From positions 6,045,694 through 6,109,693 of the forward strand of contig ML682003.1 of NCBI GenBank assembly GCA_007922195.1: a DNA stretch of 64,000 nucleotides. Direction: 5' to 3'. The notes under the pieces were generated by a model that had not been told where the DNA came from, searched no databases, and worked only from the letters and a program-made list of their open reading frames with translations. Below, in pieces: positions 61,281 to 64,000 of this stretch. This DNA comes from Podocnemis expansa. Taxonomy: Eukaryota; Chordata; Testudines; Podocnemididae. The position numbers and the translations under genes were made by a program. Numbering within the stretch: the first letter of the stretch is position 1; each line of letters begins with the position of its first letter.

Positions 61281-62012
61281 AGAGCGTGGGCAGACGGGAG
61301 CCCCTGGTTGAAATGCTTAAAGCCTCAGCTGTGGCCAGCTCTGGAGGCTGGGCTAGTTCACTTCCCAGTCTTTTGCGTGTCCTTTATTAGTAGGGAGATG
61401 CAGCAGAGTGCTAGAGACCAATATTCTCCCAGGACTTGAAATGGGGGGTGGGGGGGTGTACGAGGTGCTCACTAATTTGGTATAACACTGTTACTAGCAA
61501 ACAACTGTGGGAGTGTAGGGGGAGTGTTAGGGAAATCCCTGCTAGAGACGCTCTGGCTCCCTAGGATCTGAGCCCCCAGAATTCATCTCTAGCCCCTTCC
61601 ATGCATCCTCACTGCCCCAGCAGGTATGTGCAGGAGTGAGAAGCAGCCTGCAGGATATTTGGGCAGAGAAGCTGGGAATACTCAGGGGTGATGGGCCAGG
61701 TCTGGGTCTGGTTTGCACCTGCTCTCCCCAGCTGATGTCAGTGCAGTTCCCATCACAGTGGGGTCTTCTGCTGGCTAGATCCCCTCTGGTCTTTCCTTCT
61801 CCCCCCATTGCAGAGAGCCAGCATCCCTCCTGTCTCTCTGCAACTGTTCTAATTCTTCCCTGTGCCACTTCGGGCTGGAGAGGCAGATTCAGCTCTGCAG
61901 TTTGGGTTCTCCTTGCTCCGAGGGTTGGCTGACTGCTTCCCCGCCTAGCCGACAGACCCAGCACGGCAGCCAAGAGCGCAGAAAGGCAGCCGAGCCGTGA
62001 GCAGCCACTTAC

Positions 62013-62531
62013 CAGCTTCCTCTGGTTGCTGAGGCAGAAAGTGCAGATCTGTTTGGGCTGTGAGTTCTCGCTCTCCCGCAGCGGGGGGCTGCTGCTGCTG
62101 TGGTGGTAGAAGGCTGGGCTGGTGTGGCAGGGCTGCCCGTCCCCACAAGCCTCCCCGACCAGCAGCACATTGCCCAGGTGGGAGATGTAGCTGGATGCCA
62201 GCCGCAGCGTCTCAATCTTGGAGAGCTTCCTGTCGGCGGGCTCAGTGGGAATGAGCGTCCGCAGGGCAGTGAAGGCCGTGTTGACACTGTTGGTGCGGTC
62301 GCGCTCCCGTGCGTTGGCTGTGTGCCGTTGCCGGGGCTCCCTGCTGATCCGGTTGGGTTTCTTGCCACTCCTGCGCTTGCCAGCTTTGAGGCCGTAGGCA
62401 TCTGTGTCCAGGCGGTAGGGCTTCTCCTCTGAGCCGGAGCTCTCACTGCCATTCTCCTCATCCTCAGACAGCATGCTGATCTCGGGGTACAGGTAGCGGC
62501 TGGGGGCCGAGCGCAGCATGGCGAAGGACAT
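62013..62531 (-). CDS. SCX: Scleraxis exon 1 (bHLH transcription factor), residues 1-173
   Basis: Scleraxis is a class II bHLH factor that dimerises with E proteins (for example TCF3/E12), binds E-boxes, and drives tendon and ligament genes such as COL1A1, COL1A2 and TNMD. The exon begins with the family signature MSFAMLR and the RYLYPE motif (residues 12-17). An acidic Ser/Glu stretch follows (22-37), then a Lys/Arg-rich segment (49-61). The basic region is at about 64-80 with the DNA-reading Glu at 76 (NARERDR), helix 1 at about 81-93, the loop to about 103, and helix 2 at about 104-124. The C-terminal [16 protein letters not shown] (158-173) is diagnostic of SCX. The exon ends AAGCTG|GTAAGT, phase 0. 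The chosen ATG is the only Met codon of the open frame upstream of the bHLH. The Gly/Pro/Ala tracts of mammalian SCX are absent, giving 185 residues in total against about 200 in mammals. Confidence 0.97.
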
Positions 62532-62868
62532 GTTGGAGCGCACGGGGTGAGGGTGGTGGGGACGCAGAACCACCGGGAACCGTCTCCCCAAAGTTCCTCT
62601 GGCAGCAAACACCTCAGCTCCGCTCACCCATGCTGCCTGCTTCAGTGAGACTGGTGGAGCCTGAAAGCCAGCGAGCTCCCACGTGCCCCAAGGGGCTGTC
62701 AGTCCCCCTGCGCTGGATTTCAGAGCGAGGATGAGTCGTTTGTTTGTCACAGTGATGGTTCCTTTTCCTGAGCTGCTCCCGTGGCCAGTGCTCCAGGCGC
62801 ACAAGGGGTTACGTCCCTTTATGGTAACAGCTGGCGTTTCCTTTCTGCACACATGTGCATCTTAAGAC
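62532..62868 (-). other. SCX: SCX 5' UTR (predicted)
   Basis: The extent is inferred from the TATA box and the conserved ATG. The frame of SCX stays open through this whole stretch without another ATG, so MSFAM is the first in-frame AUG. The AUG context is AACATGT, with A at -3. A short upstream ORF lies near the predicted cap site. Confidence 0.5.
62819..62860 (-). other. Upstream ORF in the predicted SCX 5' UTR
   Basis: ATG at 62860 opens a 13-codon frame ([13 protein letters not shown]) that ends in TAA at 62819-62821. A second in-frame ATG sits at 62854. It lies out of frame with SCX and only about 8 bases from the predicted start site, so it may be skipped or may lie partly outside the transcript. 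Confidence 0.3.
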
Positions 62869-62892
62869 GCTGAGTGTGGCAGGAGCTGGGAG

Positions 62893-62899
62893 TTTTATA
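62893..62899 (-). promoter_or_regulatory. SCX: TATA box of SCX
   Basis: TATAAAA read on the minus strand, 362 bases upstream of the SCX ATG. It predicts a start site near 62868 and a 5' UTR of about 340 bases. It is flanked by moderately GC-rich sequence, including GGAGGGGCCTGG further upstream. The position and the perfect consensus make it a credible core promoter, but no transcript evidence is available. Confidence 0.65.
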
Positions 62900-64000
62900 G
62901 CACCAGTCAGTGGTCAGCCAGGCCCCTCCTACTGCTCCGGCAGCCATTCACGTCTACCTGAGCTCCCCTCCATCTGGGGCCCGGGGAGCGTTAACCCTTG
63001 AGAGTGCAGCCGGAGGCTGCAGCAGTGCGGGGGGCCACTGACCTGTCAGCCCAGCAAAGGGTGTCAAACGCGGTTTTGGATTCTGCCTACTGACTCGAGG
63101 CCTGGGTGGTTTGTGCGTGACATGCACACATGTGGGTGTATTGTGTAGAGACAGACCCCAGTGCCTGCAGAACTCTGTGTGCGCACATAGGAACACACGC
63201 ACCTTCTCTTCCTCTTCCTCTGCCTCTCACTCTGGGGGACCCCTGGCATATCCTGCTGTCCCCCATGTCCGTGAGAGGGCCCCTGGCCAGGGTGCCAAGA
63301 CTGAGTGGGTGGTGGAGAGCTCCCATGCGTGGACCTGTATGTGCAAGGGGTGGGGGTCTCCTGGCAGCCTGACTGCAGGACTGTGGTTAGGGGCTCTGCC
63401 TGCTGGGGAAGAGAGCCTTGCAGAGCAGAGGGGGGAAGCATTAACCCTTGAGGATCGAGACGCTGGTAAGGGCTCTCTCCATGCCTGCCCTTTAAACACC
63501 TCCCCTTGAGATTGCCATTTATGTCTCTATCTACCAGCCAGGCCTGCGGGCGAGGAGCTGCCTGCTGTCCCCCGAGTCCAGGCCAGGAACACCTGTCAAA
63601 GAACAGACTTAGTGGAGCAACCAGCTGCTTCCCCAGTGTGCCAGACTTACAGAGCACGCGTGGCCAGAGAGCCAGAGACACACACGACAACTGTGCACTC
63701 ATTGAAGGAAGCCAGGCTTCCACTGCGTCCCCTGGAAGGTTGCAGCCAAACTCCAGTGACATCCTGGGGAGACAGTCCAGGAGGGTGGGCACATCCCGCG
63801 TTGCTGCTGCTGCGGGCATTGCTCCAGCACCAAGCCAGCTGCTCTTGGGGTGGGCAAGATGCAGGTTAGATTTTGTTGTGGCTGCTTTTAGTAAAAGTCA
63901 CAGAGAGATCGCGGGCAATAAACAAAAATTTGCAGCAGCTGAGATCTGTCTGAGACCTGTACTAAAAACAACAAGGAGTTAGAGGAAGGGGGAGGGAACG

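Larger units (their letters stand above)
52968..62012 (-). other. SCX intron, 9,045 bp
   Basis: The intron runs from the GTAAGT donor (complement of 62007-62012) to the TGTGCAG acceptor just above 52967. Mammalian SCX is, to my knowledge, a compact gene of about 2 kb with a short intron, so 9 kb is long. The intron is GC-rich with long homopolymer runs: C11 and G14 at 53806-53839, and C16 at 61265-61280. I recognise no transposable element in it. The open frames inside it show no recognisable protein family. Confidence 0.9.
13027..64000 (+). other. BOP1 downstream intron, hosting SCX antisense (continues past window)
   Basis: After the donor at 13027 I found no sequence encoding the next BOP1 block (expected to read about IRNTVGNVPLEWYDDFP), so the intron runs at least 50.9 kb. 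It carries SCX on the opposite strand and most of the mobile elements of the window. Stretches in which I see nothing nameable, apart from the features listed, include 13027-14190, 15195-17110, 17345-19870, 21390-24540, 28450-30530, 33550-37120, 38250-42330, 43860-46720, 47315-48310 and 62900-64000. Confidence 0.65.

Noticed and set aside
61542..62852. A single 436-codon open frame containing the SCX bHLH domain
   Set aside because: The frame starts at a GTG and runs through a consensus splice donor after codon 173 of SCX. The true C-terminus is on a separate exon at 52929-52967.
1..64000. CRISPR array, bacterial operon or phage features
   Set aside because: No regularly spaced direct repeats and no bacterial gene organisation; splice sites and CR1 elements show vertebrate nuclear DNA.

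Overview
This is vertebrate nuclear DNA, almost all of it intron. It is GC-rich and full of old sauropsid-type repeats: CR1 LINEs, hAT-like DNA elements, a Penelope-like element, ERV LTRs, a tRNA-derived SINE with a CR1-like tail and ancient MIR SINE fossils. Together with the protein-coding content this points to a non-avian sauropsid, most likely a crocodilian or a turtle. I cannot separate these two from the sequence alone.

Two genes are supported. (1) BOP1, the ribosome-biogenesis factor, is on the + strand. It is seen as one 132-bp phase-0 coding exon at 12895-13026 that ends in the conserved acidic EDSSDEE stretch. The sequence on both sides appears to be BOP1 intron, more than 12.8 kb upstream and more than 50.9 kb downstream; no other BOP1 exon was recognised. 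(2) SCX (scleraxis), the bHLH factor of tendon and ligament progenitors, is on the - strand, nested antisense inside the downstream BOP1 intron. Exon 1 (62531 down to 62013) encodes 173 residues including the whole bHLH domain. A 39-base terminal coding exon (52967 down to 52929) supplies the last 12 residues and the stop, giving a 185-residue protein. The two are joined by a 9,045-bp phase-0 intron. A TATA box at 62893-62899 and an ATTAAA signal at 52328-52333 bracket the gene. The same nested antisense arrangement is known in mammals, which supports both identifications.

Layout. 1-12.9 kb: BOP1 intron with a CR1 split by a hAT element with a perfect 8-bp target duplication (2.2-3.1 kb), a Penelope-type tail next to a 112-bp tandem duplication (4.36-4.65 kb), a solo LTR (5.47-5.97 kb) and other repeat copies. 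12.9-13.0 kb: the BOP1 exon. 13-49 kb: repeat-rich BOP1 intron, with hAT insertions at 14.9, 19.9, 21.2 and 32.0 kb, CR1 copies at 14.2, 27.7, 30.5-33.5 and 46.7 kb, and a Penelope-like element at 42.3-43.8 kb. The most complex locus is a 3-kb CR1 that has received a tRNA-Val-like SINE, a solo LTR and a hAT-like element. 50-64 kb: the SCX neighbourhood, in which I recognise no mobile element; it is GC-rich with long G or C runs.

No CRISPR array, operon, functional tRNA/rRNA gene or intact mobile-element gene was found. Nearly all other open frames are chance frames in GC-rich intron, or eroded LINE and Penelope reading frames.
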